Shown: one piece after another, positions 6,064 through 7,617 of the stretch
Layout: each line of letters starts with the position of its first letter
Position numbering within the stretch: position 1 is the stretch's first letter
Source of the DNA: JANNYA01 sp031409855
GTDB taxonomy: Bacteria; Pseudomonadota; Gammaproteobacteria; Xanthomonadales; SZUA-5
Direction of reading: 5' to 3'
Assembly (NCBI GenBank): GCA_031409855.1
Contig: JANNYA010000040.1
Location: forward strand, 1-7,617
Length of the DNA: 7,617 nt
Notes under the pieces: model-generated
The model's input: only the letters and a program-made list of their open reading frames with translations
Told to the model about the DNA's origin: nothing
Databases searched by the model: none
Position numbers and translations under genes: made by a program

Positions 6064-6089
6064 ATAACGCTGGCGCATTCAGTGCGCAA
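6061..6089 (-). promoter_or_regulatory. Probable sigma70-type promoter of the oxidoreductase gene
   Basis: On the minus strand TTGCGC (6089-6084) and TATAGA (6066-6061) are separated by 17 bases. Transcription would start near 6054, about 33 bases before the ATG at 6021. A small palindrome GCGCA-TTCAG-TGCGC (6073-6087) fills much of the spacer and overlaps the -35, a possible regulator site. Confidence 0.55.
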
Positions 6090-6200
6090 TCGTACATAGG
6101 CCACATCGGCGCGATTTTAATGTGAGTGTTCGACAGCGCACCGAAGGTTTAAATTTGATCCGATAGTCTAATCGCTCACCCATCATTCAAGGAGCGTGTC

Positions 6201-6356
6201 ATGTTAGGAACCATTTTATTAGTTGTGTTGATTTTGCTGTTAATTGGCGCGATCCCAAGCTGGTCACACAGTAAAAGCTGGGGCTACGGGCCGAGCAGCG
6301 GCTTAGGCTTGGTCGTGATTATCCTGGTCGTACTGCTGTTAACTGGCCGCATCTGA
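6201..6356 (+). CDS. DUF3309 family small membrane protein
   Basis: This 51-residue gene starts at an ATG with AAGGAG six bases upstream (6189-6194). The protein begins MLGTILLVVLILLLIGAIPS, a first hydrophobic segment (about 4-18). A short polar turn follows (W21, HSKSWGYGPSSG at 23-34), then a second hydrophobic segment (35-48) ending TGRI. This two-helix hairpin with a central WGYGPS motif matches what I know of DUF3309, tiny inner-membrane proteins of unknown function found in many proteobacteria. The PLD-family lipoprotein gene follows 58 bp downstream on the same strand, and the two could be co-transcribed. I could not identify a convincing promoter in 6064-6190. Confidence 0.88.
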   Translation: MLGTILLVVLILLLIGAIPSWSHSKSWGYGPSSGLGLVVIILVVLLLTGRI

Positions 6357-6363
6357 AATGCCG

Positions 6364-6410
6364 TATAGCTATTGCTTGCTTGAATCCTATCGGACACGAC
6401 AACAGCTATA
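6364..6410 (+). other. Stem-loop between the DUF3309 and PLD genes
   Basis: TATAGCTATTG (6364-6374) pairs with CAACAGCTATA (6400-6410) at 10 of 11 positions, leaving a 25-base loop. There is no U-tract after it, so it is not a standard intrinsic terminator. It ends 4 bases before the ATG of the next gene, which has no obvious ribosome binding site, so the hairpin could affect initiation or mRNA processing. It may also be chance, as the stem is A/T-rich. Confidence 0.4.
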
Positions 6411-6414
6411 ACTT

Positions 6415-7617
6415 ATGCGCGCGCGCCATTTGAGCTACAGCATTAGCATCGGCATTGCCCTGTTGGGTGGCTGCGCGAGCTTGCCGCGCATCGTGCCGGA
6501 TTTGTCGCGAAATGCCCGCGCACCGGTGCAACTTGAGGGCGCACGCGGCCCTTTAACAGCGGCGCAAAGTAAACTGATCTTGCAACGCCTGCAAGACGCG
6601 GCAAAGCGTGGCGTGCAGCGGTCTGGGCAAGCGGGTGGCGGCACAAGCAATATTTTTGAACGCCATTTGGCCTTGGAAGAAGCCATCGTTGGCAGCCCGT
6701 TAACTGTGGGCAACGAAGTCGTACTGTTGCAAGACGGGCCCGCGACCTATGCGGCGATGCTAGGCGCAATTGCCGCCGCTAAAGACCATATTAATATGGA
6801 AACTTATATTTTAGATGACGATGCGGTCGGTCAAACCTTTGCCCAGGCGCTGATCGAAAAGCAAAAGCTGGGCGTACAGGTTAATTTGATTCGCGATAGC
6901 GCTGGCACCTTTAGTACACCGTCGCAATTTTTCCAGACATTGATCGATCACGGCGTCAACGTGCTCGAATTTAACCCAGTCAACCCTTTGGCTGCGCGCA
7001 AAACCTGGGCGCTGAATCAGCGCGATCACCGCAAGTTGCTGATTATTGACGGACGAATCGCGTTCCTCGGCGGCATCAATATTAGTTCGGTGTACTCGGG
7101 CGGGTCGTTTGGCTCCGGCAACACAGCTGCGCTTAAACGCCCGGTGCCAAGTGTGACTAAACTTAAGCAGCCCGCATTCGACGACGCGAGTGCAGCGGTG
7201 GCATGGCGTGACACCGATTTGCAATTGCGCGGCCCGGTCGTGGCTGAGTTTCAAAAGCTTTTTCTAGACACCTGGGAAAAACAACGTGGCCGCCCATTAC
7301 CACAAATGGATTATTTCCCGCAGCTTGAAATTGTCGGTAACCAAGTCGTGCGCGCGATTGGCAGTGCGCCGGAGGAGCCCTTTAGCTTAATTTATGCGAC
7401 GTTACTTTCCGCAATCAATAACGCCGAATCCAGCGTGTATTTGACCAACGCCTATTTTGCCCCCGATCCACAACTGCTGCGCGCGCTTAAAGACGCGGCA
7501 AGGCGCGGCGTTGACGTGAAGTTGATTTTACCCAGCCAAACCGACTCTTGGCTGGTGTTCCACGCAGGCCGCCGCTACTACTCCCGGCTGTTACGTGCGG
7601 GCGTGAAAATTTATGAG
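6415..7617 (+). CDS. Phospholipase D superfamily lipoprotein, cardiolipin-synthase-like (partial, 3' end beyond window)
   Basis: The frame is open for 401 codons to the right edge, with no stop, so the C-terminus is missing. Residues 1-20 form a lipoprotein signal: basic start, hydrophobic ISIGIALLGGC, lipobox LGGC with Cys20. A helical region follows, then the PLD fold: VVLLQDGPATYAAMLGAI, INMETYILDDD (126-136) and the first HKD motif HRKLLIID at 205-212 (His205, Lys207, Asp212), followed by GGINIS. A low-complexity linker (about 224-260) leads to WRDTDLQLRGPVV (264-276). The second half starts near 334 with SVYLTNAYFAPD; the second HKD motif should lie past the end. Two HKD motifs normally form one active site through a phospho-histidine, as in bacterial cardiolipin synthases (ClsB, ClsC) and PLDs. 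The lipid anchor predicts a membrane-tethered periplasmic or outer-membrane location. ATG 6415 is the first start after an in-frame stop at 6409; no strong ribosome binding site is seen. Confidence 0.9.
   Translation, partial: MRARHLSYSISIGIALLGGCASLPRIVPDLSRNARAPVQLEGARGPLTAAQSKLILQRLQDAAKRGVQRSGQAGGGTSNIFERHLALEEAIVGSPLTVGNEVVLLQDGPATYAAMLGAIAAAKDHINMETYILDDDAVGQTFAQALIEKQKLGVQVNLIRDSAGTFSTPSQFFQTLIDHGVNVLEFNPVNPLAARKTWALNQRDHRKLLIIDGRIAFLGGINISSVYSGGSFGSGNTAALKRPVPSVTKLKQPAFDDASAAVAWRDTDLQLRGPVVAEFQKLFLDTWEKQRGRPLPQMDYFPQLEIVGNQVVRAIGSAPEEPFSLIYATLLSAINNAESSVYLTNAYFAPDPQLLRALKDAARRGVDVKLILPSQTDSWLVFHAGRRYYSRLLRAGVKIYE

Noticed and set aside
6811..7254. Minus-strand 147-codon open frame opposite the PLD-family gene
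   Set aside because: The plus-strand frame encodes a lipobox, an HKD motif and the PLD fold continuously; the antisense frame has no support.

Overview
The window looks like chromosomal DNA of a Gram-negative bacterium in the Pseudomonadota, most likely a gammaproteobacterium. The reasons are an outer-membrane TonB-dependent receptor, a DUF4124 exported protein, a DUF3309 mini-protein, a lipoprotein of the phospholipase D superfamily, and palindromic intergenic repeats of the kind common in proteobacterial genomes. Base composition is moderate and even. I see no transposase, phage gene, CRISPR array, tRNA or rRNA.

Layout. Bases 1-336 hold a 163-bp unit repeated in tandem, each copy carrying an 88-bp two-hairpin palindromic element. 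Next is a minus-strand TonB-dependent receptor (419-2839) with its own probable terminator and promoter. Divergent from it is a plus-strand pair: an 80-residue acidic-repeat protein (3014-3256) and, overlapping by ATGA, an exported DUF4124 protein (3253-3819). A hairpin with a U-tract on the minus strand separates this pair from a convergent glycine-zipper stress-type protein (3893-4483). The region 4484-4803 holds a second palindromic repeat family and three 12-bp direct repeats. A minus-strand FAD-dependent DAO-family oxidoreductase (4804-6021) follows, with a good sigma70-like promoter and a striking inverted repeat. Divergent from it are a 51-residue DUF3309 membrane protein (6201-6356) and a PLD-family lipoprotein (6415 onward) cut by the right edge.

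How the genes relate. Only two linkages are supported: the ATGA-coupled pair, and the possible DUF3309-PLD unit with a 58-bp gap. Several products point to the cell envelope (receptor, exported DUF4124 protein, glycine-zipper protein, DUF3309 protein, PLD lipoprotein), so an envelope or stress theme is a reasonable inference. Strands alternate, however, and most genes appear to be separate transcription units. I found no convincing multi-gene novel system. The points most worth a second look are the coupled acidic-repeat/DUF4124 pair, the glycine-zipper insertion in the stress protein, the operator-like repeats in two promoters, and two palindromic repeat families that share their termini.
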